A stretch of DNA of 24,464 nucleotides from DATAYF01 sp036272735 (GTDB taxonomy: Bacteria > Chloroflexota > Ktedonobacteria > Ktedonobacterales > Ktedonobacteraceae): contig DATAYF010000561.1 in the NCBI GenBank assembly GCA_036272735.1, positions 1-24,464 of the forward strand, in the 5' to 3' direction. The position numbers and the translations under genes are program-made. Under the pieces are notes generated by a model. That model ran no database searches, had not been told where the DNA came from, and saw nothing but the letters and a program-made list of their open reading frames with translations. Position 1 is the stretch's first letter, and each line of letters starts with the position of its first letter. Of the stretch, positions 1-7,017 are shown one piece after another.

Positions 1-2
1 CG

Positions 3-86
3 AAGCGTAAAGCCGTTGCTAACCCCTCGGCACGTGGTTCCCGCATCGAAGTGGTAAGTAGTCGGATGGCCCTTGTTTGCTCTTGA
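3..86 (+). CDS. possible 3' end of a truncated gene
   Basis: An open frame enters from the left edge and runs 27 codons to a TGA at 84-86. The residues (KRKAVANPSARGSRIEVV then a short tail) read more like protein than the other two frames, one of which stops early. No family can be recognised from so little. It may be the C-terminus of a gene lying outside the window, or chance. The frame is the only evidence. Confidence 0.25.
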   Translation, partial: KRKAVANPSARGSRIEVVSSRMALVCS

Positions 87-294
87 TAGTGATCAAATGT
101 TCTCGCGGGTTAAATGTATTACTCATGCTATGTTACTCCCGTTCAATGGTCAACGCTATGCTTGCTCTACGATGCACTAAGTCCTTATTCCGAAAACCAA
201 CGCCACTGACGTGGCGAGCGCTACAAGTGCTGCGTGCTCAGGTGTTCGGAGAAGTAGTAAAGAGATTGAACGTTATCGTCTATTCTGGAAACTA

Positions 295-313
295 TGTTCT
301 AAATTATAGAACA
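295..313. promoter_or_regulatory. perfect 7-bp inverted repeat, operator-like
   Basis: TGTTCTA (295-301) and its exact complement TAGAACA (307-313) flank five A/T bases, giving a 19-bp palindrome with the geometry of a dimeric repressor site. It lies about 180 bp upstream of xdhC. No regulator gene is visible beside it, so the binding protein is unknown. An RNA hairpin is less likely because the stem is short and AT-rich. Confidence 0.35.
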
Positions 314-445
314 TGCACGCCAGCTTGTCAACCCAAGCATCCAATCATGGAACACTTATGTATTCTTTTGTGGGGGGTGAAAAGTGGAAATGGGCCTGGA
401 ATAAGTCCATTGCTTTGCATGTTATAGTTGTGTATGAAGATGCAT

Positions 446-466
446 ACTATTCAATGGCTGAATAGT
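446..466. promoter_or_regulatory. perfect 8-bp inverted repeat upstream of xdhC
   Basis: ACTATTCA (446-453) and TGAATAGT (459-466) are exact complements around a 5-base loop, ending 29 bp before the xdhC start codon and just upstream of its ribosome binding site (GAGGTAGG, about 484-491). It could be an operator or a 5' UTR hairpin controlling xdhC. No regulator is identifiable nearby. Confidence 0.4.
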
Positions 467-495
467 GGATAGATACACATTTCGAGGTAGGTTCA

Positions 496-1323
496 ATGAA
501 CGCGCTAGGTATTTATGATGCAGCACAAGTAGCGCTACAACACGGCGAACGCTTTGTGGTCGCGACCGTCATTAAAACCATGGGCGCTGCTCCCTGCGGC
601 GTCGGCAGCAAAATGTTGGTGCATATGGATGGCACGACAGTAGGCAGCCTGGCTGGACCGCAAACAGACGACCAGGTCGTACAGGCCGCCCAACAAGCAT
701 TACGCGACGGACCATATAGCACGCACATCCACATGGACGCCGATCAAGGCGGGGCAGTAGGAAGTTGTGGGGCCACGCTGGAAGTGTTTTTCGAGGTACT
801 ACGACCGGAGCCACGCCTGATTATCGCGGGTGCCGGGTACGTAGCGCAGGCGCTGGCACGCCTGGTAGCGAAGCTCGATTTTCGCATTATTGCCGTCGAT
901 GATCGCCGCGACCTGGCGAATCCCCAATCATTCGGTGAAAATGTGCAACTCGTCTTCGGTGACGTGCCCGGCACCATTCGCGAGCTTGCGCCGGATGAAT
1001 CAAGCTGGATCGTCATCGTCACGCGCGGCCATAACCTGGATAAAGAAGCATTGCAGGCGGCACTCGCCACAAAATCCAGCTATATTGGCATGATTGGCAG
1101 CCCCAGCAAAGTCAGGAACATCTTCAAAGAGCTACGGCGAGCCGGAGTGCCACGCGAACGTTTAGAGCAGGTACACGCCCCCATTGGGCTAGACCTGGGC
1201 GCAGAAACACCAGACGAAATAGCGCTGAGTATCGCCGCCGAAATCCTCATGCTGCGCAAGCAAGGCACGGGCCAGCCATTGAAGGATACGCACAGGTTAC
1301 TGGAAGAGGAGGCGCTTGCGTGA
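496..1323 (+). CDS. xdhC: XdhC/CoxI family protein
   Basis: A 275-residue protein of the XdhC/CoxI family. These are accessory proteins for xanthine dehydrogenase and CO dehydrogenase-type molybdo-hydroxylases that bind and sulfurate the molybdenum cofactor before insertion. The N-terminal XdhC domain shows GVGSKMLV (about 35-42) and SCGATLEVFFE (90-100). The C-terminal Rossmann-type domain has GAGYVAQAL (112-120), the acidic VDDRRDL segment, TRGHNLDKEAL and YIGMIGSPSKV. Family members usually have Pro-Arg before the first glycine pair; here it is Pro-Cys-Gly. Length is normal for the two-domain form. The ATG is preceded by GAGGTAGG. No molybdo-hydroxylase subunit genes lie in the window, so its partner enzyme is unknown. 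Downstream it converges on the transporter, with a hairpin across its stop codon. Confidence 0.88.
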   Translation: MNALGIYDAAQVALQHGERFVVATVIKTMGAAPCGVGSKMLVHMDGTTVGSLAGPQTDDQVVQAAQQALRDGPYSTHIHMDADQGGAVGSCGATLEVFFEVLRPEPRLIIAGAGYVAQALARLVAKLDFRIIAVDDRRDLANPQSFGENVQLVFGDVPGTIRELAPDESSWIVIVTRGHNLDKEALQAALATKSSYIGMIGSPSKVRNIFKELRRAGVPRERLEQVHAPIGLDLGAETPDEIALSIAAEILMLRKQGTGQPLKDTHRLLEEEALA

Positions 1324-1352
1324 GCGCGCAAGTGCCTGTGCCTTTATTTTTT
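1311..1352 (+). terminator. hairpin plus T-run at the end of xdhC
   Basis: GGCGCTTGCG (1311-1320) pairs with CGCAAGTGCC (1327-1336): ten base pairs with one G-U. The xdhC stop codon TGA opens the 6-base loop. A T-rich run (1343-1352, nine T of ten) follows six bases later. The gap before the T-run is longer than ideal, so termination may be partial. The T-run overlaps the last codons of the convergent transporter gene. Confidence 0.5.
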
Positions 1353-2855
1353 GACGCTTTTAATAAAGCGAATGGTGACTGTCCCCAGCACACAATATAC
1401 GATTGCCAGCGTAAATAAAAGTTGGAAACCGAGCACAGGCTGGCCGCGCTGTGTAAAGGTATCGATGAGTGGACCACCAAGTATCGGAGCAATCACCTGG
1501 GCAAGCGATACCGCGATATTCCAGATGCCCATATCGCGCGCGAAATTGTGCTCGGACGGCAGCACATCCACAATCAGCGCCCAATCAACACTGAGGTACG
1601 CCCCATAGCCCAACCCGAAGAGCGCAGCAGACGCCAGCACAATCGTCAACGAATGTGTGATGATAAAGATAAGGCCCACCATCCCCATCAGCGCTCCAGC
1701 GATGTAGACCATACGCTTGCGCCCAAAGCGATCAGACAACCAGCCCGCACCCAGTGTGCTCGCTAAGCTAGTTAGCGAAACCAGGATCACAAAATTTGTC
1801 GTTTGCTGCTCTGGATGGGCCGCACCAACCGCATCGCGCATGTAGTATTGCAGGAACGTCTGCACGGTATAAATGCCGAGCAGCATTAGCAGGCGCGTGC
1901 CCACCACCCAGGCGAAATCGGGATTGCGACGTGGCCGGAAATCGAAGAGGATCAGGATACCGATGGTCGCGATCACCTCCAAAACAACCTGTTCAACATC
2001 GCTGCTGATGCGAAGATGCGCACCTCCTACGACATTCCACAGGCTTATCAGTCCCCACGCCACACCGACTGCTACCAGCGTGAGCGCACAAGTCAGGATC
2101 ACTCTGGGAGGAATGGAGAAGCGTCGTCGAGCTTGTTCAGCACTTTCTAAAGCCCGACGCTGGGCCAGTATGCCGGAGCGCTCGCGCACCGCGAAAATGG
2201 TGATGAGCATGAACACAATCAGAACCCCCATCATAATGCCATAGGCCAACCACAGATGGGCTTGATAGATCGGCCACGATTGCTTGGCATCGATAAACAT
2301 GCCAGCCAGGATCACGCCGCCGATATTGCCGCCAACCTGCAATAAACCCATCACACCAGAGGTCAGACCACGCTGCTCGGCAGGCACGATATCGGGCAAC
2401 AGCGCGTGAAATGGTGCCTGCGCCGCATTACTCGAAAATTGGACAAGCGCGTAGGCAATCGCCAACGAAGCAATATCGCGTGCGCTCGCCATCCAGACCA
2501 GGCAAGCCACATTGATGAGGGTGCCAAACAAAATATACGGGCGACGACTACCCCACGCAGCAAGCTTACCACGCGTGCGATCACTGAAAAAGCCGAAAAG
2601 CGGGTTGGTCACCAGCGCGACAAAGGCACCTGGTATCAGCACAAAGGCCAGCGCCCCACCTGCATGCAGATTACCAACAATTTTGAAGACCTGGCTGGGA
2701 AGGATGATCACACCCAGAGCAGCCCAGTGGAAACTGAAGCCAAAGTTGAAGATACTAATCGAGAGAATGTGCGTCCAGCGCAACCTGGGCAGGTGAGCAA
2801 CTGGCTGCTGCGTCCCTGGCGTTGGGGCATCTGAAGCATTGTCGAGCGTTGACAT
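1344..2855 (-). CDS. major facilitator superfamily (MFS) transporter
   Basis: A 503-residue polytopic membrane protein of the major facilitator superfamily, a secondary transporter of small solutes. Two loop signatures mark the two halves: SDRTRGKLAAWGSRRPY (about 91-107), whose DR...RRPY form recalls sugar-cation symporters of the GPH/SLC45 type, and GWLSDRFGRKR (371-381), a standard motif A. Hydrophobic segments suggest six helices before residue 225, two extra in the central region (about 252-275 and 287-305), then six more, so 14 in all. A basic/acidic stretch (about 228-250) follows helix six. The start has an AAGGATGAG ribosome binding site. The gene lies 61 bp downstream of the esterase on the same strand and is probably cotranscribed. 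The substrate cannot be told; a sugar or glycoside is a guess from motif type. Confidence 0.85.
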   Translation of the reverse strand: MSTLDNASDAPTPGTQQPVAHLPRLRWTHILSISIFNFGFSFHWAALGVIILPSQVFKIVGNLHAGGALAFVLIPGAFVALVTNPLFGFFSDRTRGKLAAWGSRRPYILFGTLINVACLVWMASARDIASLAIAYALVQFSSNAAQAPFHALLPDIVPAEQRGLTSGVMGLLQVGGNIGGVILAGMFIDAKQSWPIYQAHLWLAYGIMMGVLIVFMLITIFAVRERSGILAQRRALESAEQARRRFSIPPRVILTCALTLVAVGVAWGLISLWNVVGGAHLRISSDVEQVVLEVIATIGILILFDFRPRRNPDFAWVVGTRLLMLLGIYTVQTFLQYYMRDAVGAAHPEQQTTNFVILVSLTSLASTLGAGWLSDRFGRKRMVYIAGALMGMVGLIFIITHSLTIVLASAALFGLGYGAYLSVDWALIVDVLPSEHNFARDMGIWNIAVSLAQVIAPILGGPLIDTFTQRGQPVLGFQLLFTLAIVYCVLGTVTIRFIKSVKK

Positions 2856-2916
2856 GCATACTCATCCTTTTCGTTCTCTTGCGCCGCGCTCCACAGCGTG
2901 CGGGAGCAAGCGCGGC

Positions 2917-3849
2917 TTATTCGACGTGAAAGGCGGTGCGAAGCGCCTGGCAGCATTCGTTCAACGCCTGCTGGGCTGGCTCAAGCCAATCGCTCAGGCT
3001 CACAAATCCGTGGTTCATTCCAGCATAGCGGCTCAGAGTGACGGGAACACCCGCCTCCAGCAAACGCTGACCGTACTGCTCGCCCTCGTCCCGCAACACG
3101 TCGTATTCGGGGGTGACGATCAGTGCTGGAGGGAGCCCGCTCAGATCTGGGGCCAGTAGCGGTGAAGCCAGAGGATTAGTTGCATCTTCCTCGCGTATAT
3201 AATGGCCGTTAAACCAGATGACGTCGTCTCTCCTCAAGCCATATCCCTCGGCATAGGCTTGCATAGAAGGTGTGTTAGCCTTGAGGTTGGTATTGGGATA
3301 GAGCAGCAATTGGAAAGTCAGGAAGGGATGGCCCTGCTGGCGCGCCATCAGCGCCACGACCGCTGCAAGATTGCCACCTGCGCTATCGCCACCAACCGCG
3401 ATGCGCCTGGCATCGCCCTGCACTCGTTCCGCGTGCCCAGCCACCCATTGTGTCGCGGCATAACAATCTTCAGGCCCGGCTGGAAAGGGATGTTCGGGCG
3501 CGAGTCGGTAATCAACAGAGACGACCACACAAGCAGCTCCATTCGTCAGGCTACGACACAGTGCATCATGCGTATCCAGATCGCAGACAACCCAGCCGCC
3601 ACCGTGAAAGAAGGTCAGCACCGGGAACGGGCCATGCCCCGTCGGTGTATAGACCCTGATCGGGATTTCCCCCGCTGGACCAGGCAATGTGAAATTTTCC
3701 ACCGAGGCCACCGGTTCCGGTTCACCACTTCCCATCAGGTTCGCCTTCATTCTCTGGCGCGCCTCGTCAGGGGTCAGCGTGGATAGTGCAGGCCTATTGA
3801 GCGCCGCCATCTGATCCAGGCGCGCCTGTAACTGAGGATGAACGGGCAT
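2917..3849 (-). CDS. alpha/beta hydrolase, HSL-type esterase
   Basis: A 310-residue carboxylesterase of the hormone-sensitive-lipase group (bacterial family IV). The oxyanion-hole motif HGGGW is at 82-86, the nucleophile elbow GDSAGGN at 154-160 (Ser156), the catalytic Asp in PEYDVLRDEG (Asp250) and the His in GMNHGF (His280). All four signatures are intact. An N-terminal cap region (about 1-50) precedes the core, as usual. No signal peptide is seen, so the enzyme is likely cytoplasmic and acts on short acyl esters. AGGAGA lies a few bases upstream of the ATG. It is the first gene of a probable two-gene transcript with the MFS transporter. The pairing suggests uptake and de-esterification of a related substrate, which is inference. 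Confidence 0.9.
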   Translation of the reverse strand: MPVHPQLQARLDQMAALNRPALSTLTPDEARQRMKANLMGSGEPEPVASVENFTLPGPAGEIPIRVYTPTGHGPFPVLTFFHGGGWVVCDLDTHDALCRSLTNGAACVVVSVDYRLAPEHPFPAGPEDCYAATQWVAGHAERVQGDARRIAVGGDSAGGNLAAVVALMARQQGHPFLTFQLLLYPNTNLKANTPSMQAYAEGYGLRRDDVIWFNGHYIREEDATNPLASPLLAPDLSGLPPALIVTPEYDVLRDEGEQYGQRLLEAGVPVTLSRYAGMNHGFVSLSDWLEPAQQALNECCQALRTAFHVE

Positions 3850-3948
3850 AGCATTTTTCTCCTATTCTAAATATATGGTAGTTTGTTGAATGGGCGCTCC
3901 TTCTATTGCCAGGAGATTGAATAGGTATTAAAAATCACCATAGAAGCA

Positions 3949-3977
3949 ATAGTACCTGTCAATGCAGATAAAGTCAA
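3949..3977 (-). promoter_or_regulatory. sigma70-type promoter for esterase-MFS pair
   Basis: Read on the minus strand, TTGACT (3977-3972) and TACTAT (3954-3949) are separated by exactly 17 bp. Transcription would start near 3942 and leave a leader of roughly 90 bases before the esterase ATG. The surrounding 240-bp spacer between the divergent esterase and lipoprotein genes is AT-rich. A forward promoter for the lipoprotein is less clear. Confidence 0.5.
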
Positions 3978-4089
3978 CAAGAAAATATAGCGCGCTTGCG
4001 CCGCAGCAACCAGAATCTGACATAACTAATATTTGGTGCAATCAGTACAATAAAAGATAAATAGCGTTTTTGAAAGATGGTAGTTTTTG

Positions 4090-5448
4090 ATGCGACAACG
4101 TCGGCGCAGGTATCATCTCGTCCTATGGTTACAAGTCAGCATCGTGCTGCTCATCTTCACGAGTTGTGGAGAAGTGCCACTCCCAAACAAAGGTGAACGA
4201 TCCGTAGTATTCGCCACACCATCAGCGGTCTCGTCTGCCGTTGCTATCCCTGTGTGCCATCAAGCGCTATGCCTGATGCCGAAAACTGTGCCAGGAGTGC
4301 GCCAGTTCGTCGATACCTGGAAGGATGTACACATCCTCTTGCCCTTTACCTATAATATGCAAGATGCCGCGTCGGTCGCCAAATATTACGATTTCATATG
4401 GGGAGCCAGCCTCACAACTGTGCCCTCGCTCCGCGCCGGCAATCCCAATATTTTTCTCAGCTACTACATCCCGATGAACCGCGACGGCGGTGACTTTGGC
4501 AATTCTGCCGTTGGAAAGACGCGTGGCCTCAGCTATTGGCAAACACTCCACCCTGATTGGGTCCTTTACAAATGCGACCGTACCACGCCCGCCTACGAGA
4601 TCCACGATCCGAACATCCCCCTTAATATGACGGATGAAAATTTCATCAACTGGCAGGTACAAACCTACGCGACGCCCGCCAGCCAGCAAGGCTTCGATGC
4701 TATCGCCGCCGATAACCTGAACCTGGACAACGCGTTCGGTGCCTGTGGGTATTACAATCACGGCAAGTGGGTGCAACGCTATACCGGGCAATCAGACGAT
4801 CCACAATGGCGCAAAGACATGCTGTTTTGGGTCACTGAAATGCAGAAAAAGCTGCATGCCCTGCCCCATCCCATGGCCCTGATTGCCAACCTGGGCTACT
4901 ATGGCAGCAACACCATTAGCAATCCTGCTGGCTATCAACTGGTGCAGCAGATTGTGCAACACGTCGATGGCGTGTTGGATGAAAGTGGTTTTACCCATTA
5001 TGGCGTGGGCTACCTGACCGACCAGGCGTGGATAAACACCGTGAGACTCATCCAGTACGTGCAAGCACAGCAACGGCCCTATTATATTATTGATGAGTTT
5101 CCAGCAGATCCCGTGAGCAGAGACGACGCGGAGTGGGCGCTATCCTCGTACCTCATGGGCAAAGAACATCTCTCCGCGCTATTCTACTCGGGTCCGCAGC
5201 AGTATGGACAAGACCTGCGCTACCCCGAATACGACATTCCCATCGGCATGCCAACGAACGAGATGTACATGCAGCAGAACGTCTATTGGCGCAACTATAG
5301 CGGGGGCCTGGTCATCGTCAATCCAAGCAGCCTCCAGACGTTCACGATCACCCTGGGTCAAAATAATTACACAGACCTTGATAAGCATGCAGTCGGCCAG
5401 ACGCTCACCATGAAACCACACAGCGGCGTGGTATTGCTGAAAAAGTAG
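4090..5448 (+). CDS. putative secreted glycosyl hydrolase-like lipoprotein (GHL15-like)
   Basis: A 452-residue exported protein. The N-terminus is Arg-rich (MRQRRRRYH), followed by a hydrophobic stretch and a lipobox ending in FTSC with Cys26, so it is probably a lipoprotein on the outer face of the membrane. The body resembles putative glycosyl hydrolase-like family 15, a TIM-barrel group of uncertain activity: FLSYYIPMNRDG, LHPDWVLYKCD, GFDAIAADNLNLDN, a segment ending VLDESGFTHYG, and YYIIDEFPAD. The acidic residues in DNLNLDN, LDESGF and DEFP are candidate catalytic positions. The C-terminal 80 residues look like a beta-sandwich, ending in PHSGVVLLKK, as in many glycosidases. I prefer ATG at 4090 over the TTG immediately upstream. 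No partner gene adjoins it. The substrate is unknown; the family call is from motif memory. Confidence 0.62.
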   Translation: MRQRRRRYHLVLWLQVSIVLLIFTSCGEVPLPNKGERSVVFATPSAVSSAVAIPVCHQALCLMPKTVPGVRQFVDTWKDVHILLPFTYNMQDAASVAKYYDFIWGASLTTVPSLRAGNPNIFLSYYIPMNRDGGDFGNSAVGKTRGLSYWQTLHPDWVLYKCDRTTPAYEIHDPNIPLNMTDENFINWQVQTYATPASQQGFDAIAADNLNLDNAFGACGYYNHGKWVQRYTGQSDDPQWRKDMLFWVTEMQKKLHALPHPMALIANLGYYGSNTISNPAGYQLVQQIVQHVDGVLDESGFTHYGVGYLTDQAWINTVRLIQYVQAQQRPYYIIDEFPADPVSRDDAEWALSSYLMGKEHLSALFYSGPQQYGQDLRYPEYDIPIGMPTNEMYMQQNVYWRNYSGGLVIVNPSSLQTFTITLGQNNYTDLDKHAVGQTLTMKPHSGVVLLKK

Positions 5449-5485
5449 CAGTTGTGCACATATGGCAAAAACCACCCTTTGAGCG

Positions 5486-5494
5486 TGATATACT
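5486..5494 (+). promoter_or_regulatory. extended -10 promoter for enoyl-CoA hydratase
   Basis: TGATATACT is an extended -10 element (TG, one base, then TATACT) about 60 bp before the start codon of the enoyl-CoA hydratase. No good -35 hexamer sits at 17 bp, which fits an extended -10 promoter. The ribosome binding site AAGAAGGAG follows, about 12 bp before the ATG. Confidence 0.4.
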
Positions 5495-5555
5495 AAACCG
5501 TCTCCGTATTTTATTTTGACAAGCCAAGCAAAGAAGAAGGAGCCGAGAGTATAGT

Positions 5556-6332
5556 ATGGCAGAGCATGATTACATCCTCACCGAGCGCAACGAAAACGTT
5601 GGTATTGCGATTCTGAACCGTCCCAAGGAACTCAATGCCCTGAATTTTGAGGTTGTCAGCCAGTTAGCCGACGCGCTAGAGGAATTCGACCGCGACGAAG
5701 CGATCCGCTGCATTGTTTTAACCGGAGCAGGCGAGAAGGCATTTGCCGCCGGAGCAGATATCAAAGAGATGTCCGATAAATCCCCGATGGACATGATGAT
5801 GAGTGGCTTCGAAGCCTGGGCACGCATCAAACGCATCCATACGCCACTTATCGCCGCCGTCGGGGGTTACGCCCTGGGTGGAGGCTGCGAACTGGCGATG
5901 CATTGCGACATGATTGTGGCCTCGGAAAACGCACGCTTCGGGCAACCAGAGATTCTGCTCGGTCTGATCCCCGGCGCGGGCGGCACGCAGCGACTGGCCC
6001 GCGCGCTGGGCAAATATCGCACCATGGAGATGGTGCTGACGGGTGCGCAGTTCAAAGCCCAGGAGTTAGCCGAGCACGGGCTGGTCAACAAGGTCGTGCC
6101 ACGCGGGGAGCATTACAACGAGGCCCTAAAACTGGCGAAAACCGTGGCGGCCCAGGCCCCTATCGCGGCACGCCTGGCCAAAGAAGCCGTGCTGGCAGCA
6201 TTTGAGACGTCACAGGAAGAGGGCCTGGAAATCGAGCGCCGCAACTTCTTCTTACTCTTTGCCTCCGAAGACGCGCACGAAGGCATGCAGGCATTTATCG
6301 AGAAACGGCAGGCCCGTTTCCAGGGGAAATAA
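5556..6332 (+). CDS. enoyl-CoA hydratase (crotonase family)
   Basis: A 258-residue enoyl-CoA hydratase, the beta-oxidation enzyme that adds water across the trans-2 double bond of enoyl-CoA. Oxyanion-hole and CoA-binding signatures are AFAAGADIKEM (62-72) and GGYALGGGCELAMHCD (103-118). Both glutamates expected of a true hydratase are present: Glu112 in GGGCEL and Glu132 in GQPEILLGLIPGAGG. That favours a hydratase over isomerase or decarboxylase relatives. The length matches the family. The C-terminal helix ends in FIEKRQARFQGK, the usual crotonase ending. It is monocistronic, with its own promoter and a 26-bp hairpin two bases after the stop. It may serve fatty-acid, branched-chain or phenylacetate degradation; no other pathway gene is adjacent, so I give no symbol. 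Confidence 0.92.
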   Translation: MAEHDYILTERNENVGIAILNRPKELNALNFEVVSQLADALEEFDRDEAIRCIVLTGAGEKAFAAGADIKEMSDKSPMDMMMSGFEAWARIKRIHTPLIAAVGGYALGGGCELAMHCDMIVASENARFGQPEILLGLIPGAGGTQRLARALGKYRTMEMVLTGAQFKAQELAEHGLVNKVVPRGEHYNEALKLAKTVAAQAPIAARLAKEAVLAAFETSQEEGLEIERRNFFLLFASEDAHEGMQAFIEKRQARFQGK

Positions 6333-6333
6333 T

Positions 6334-6394
6334 TGATATACATTGATGCACGTGTATGGTCTGTCGGGCCATACACGTGCATCAATGTATATCA
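6334..6394. terminator. 26-bp perfect hairpin between convergent genes
   Basis: The arm at 6334-6359 is the exact complement of the arm at 6369-6394, with a 9-base loop. It begins right after the TAA of the enoyl-CoA hydratase and ends 16 bp before the end of the convergent Nudix gene, so it can act on both strands. There is no T-run, so it is not a textbook intrinsic terminator. It may instead block read-through or protect 3' ends. Each arm contains CACGTG. Confidence 0.7.
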
Positions 6395-6410
6395 GCGTAT
6401 ATCAACATCA

Positions 6411-6881
6411 CTACGACATAACTTCGCCATGCATGGCCGCGTCGTAGACCTCTTGTAACCTGGGCACGGTCGTGTAATTCTTCAGTTCAGCCGGATCGAC
6501 CCAGCGCATCTCGGTTGCCTCCCAATCGATGCGAATACTTTCGGGACTGAGCGCATCGAAAAGAAATGGATGGATATAAAAGTGTCGCGCAATCTCGTTG
6601 TCGACGTACTCCACCACCACCCCGCGCCGACGCATGCGCACCTGATCGCGTTGCCAACCAGTCTCCTCGCGGATCTCGGTAAACGCCTGCTCTTCGGGGG
6701 TCACGTTGGGTTCCACAAAGCCACTGACGCCCGCCCAATGCGCGTGATAGCTGCCGACCTTCTGGCTGCGATGCATCAATAGCATCTGAGCGGGCTGCAC
6801 ATCGTGTCGTAGCAGAATACATGTCACGACATGAGTGGGACGCGGTGGTTGCGTTGAAGGTGATGTGCTCATACTTTTCAT
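6411..6881 (-). CDS. Nudix hydrolase
   Basis: A 156-residue Nudix-fold protein; such enzymes hydrolyse nucleoside-diphosphate-linked substrates (damaged nucleotides, sugar nucleotides, dinucleotide polyphosphates). The Nudix box is the 23 residues that start GFVEPNVTP and end EIREETGW (about 54-76). The metal-binding glutamates of the EIREETGW core are present, but the box is not canonical: the conserved first Glu is displaced to three residues after the Gly, and the position normally Arg before the first core Glu is Thr. The N-terminal strand HVVTCILLRHD and the C-terminal ATEMRWVDPAEL, typical of MutT/RppH-like members, are clear. AGGAG sits only two bases before the first ATG and eleven before the fourth codon, so Met4 (6872) may be the real start. 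The substrate is unknown. Confidence 0.85.
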   Translation of the reverse strand: MKSMSTSPSTQPPRPTHVVTCILLRHDVQPAQMLLMHRSQKVGSYHAHWAGVSGFVEPNVTPEEQAFTEIREETGWQRDQVRMRRRGVVVEYVDNEIARHFYIHPFLFDALSPESIRIDWEATEMRWVDPAELKNYTTVPRLQEVYDAAMHGEVMS

Positions 6882-7017
6882 AGCTCCTATTGGGGTGACA
6901 ATAAACCTTTTTTCCGTTATACTCGCAACAATACATCAAAGATAAGATGGTTACTACTTAGGGAACGCTTTACCTGGCCTATATGGACACGACTATAAGA
7001 ATGGGAATACAACCACT

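Larger units (their letters stand above)
87..495. other. intergenic region without a credible gene
   Basis: About 400 bp with no convincing coding sequence. A 116-codon TTG-started frame crosses it, but it is rich in Cys, Leu and Met, has no ribosome binding site and matches no family I know. The region holds two perfect inverted repeats (295-313 and 446-466), listed separately. The second lies about 30 bp upstream of xdhC. I see no tRNA and no consensus promoter. Confidence 0.5.

Noticed and set aside
77..427. 116-codon open frame in the left intergenic region
   Set aside because: TTG start without a ribosome binding site, composition unlike the real genes, and it spans an operator-like palindrome. 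Probably chance.
3986..4000. GCGCTTGCGC palindrome between the divergent esterase and lipoprotein genes
   Set aside because: Only 4-bp arms; too short to distinguish from chance.
6487..6939. 150-codon minus-strand frame overlapping the Nudix gene
   Set aside because: Alternate-frame shadow; the Nudix motifs lie in the other frame with a proper ribosome binding site.
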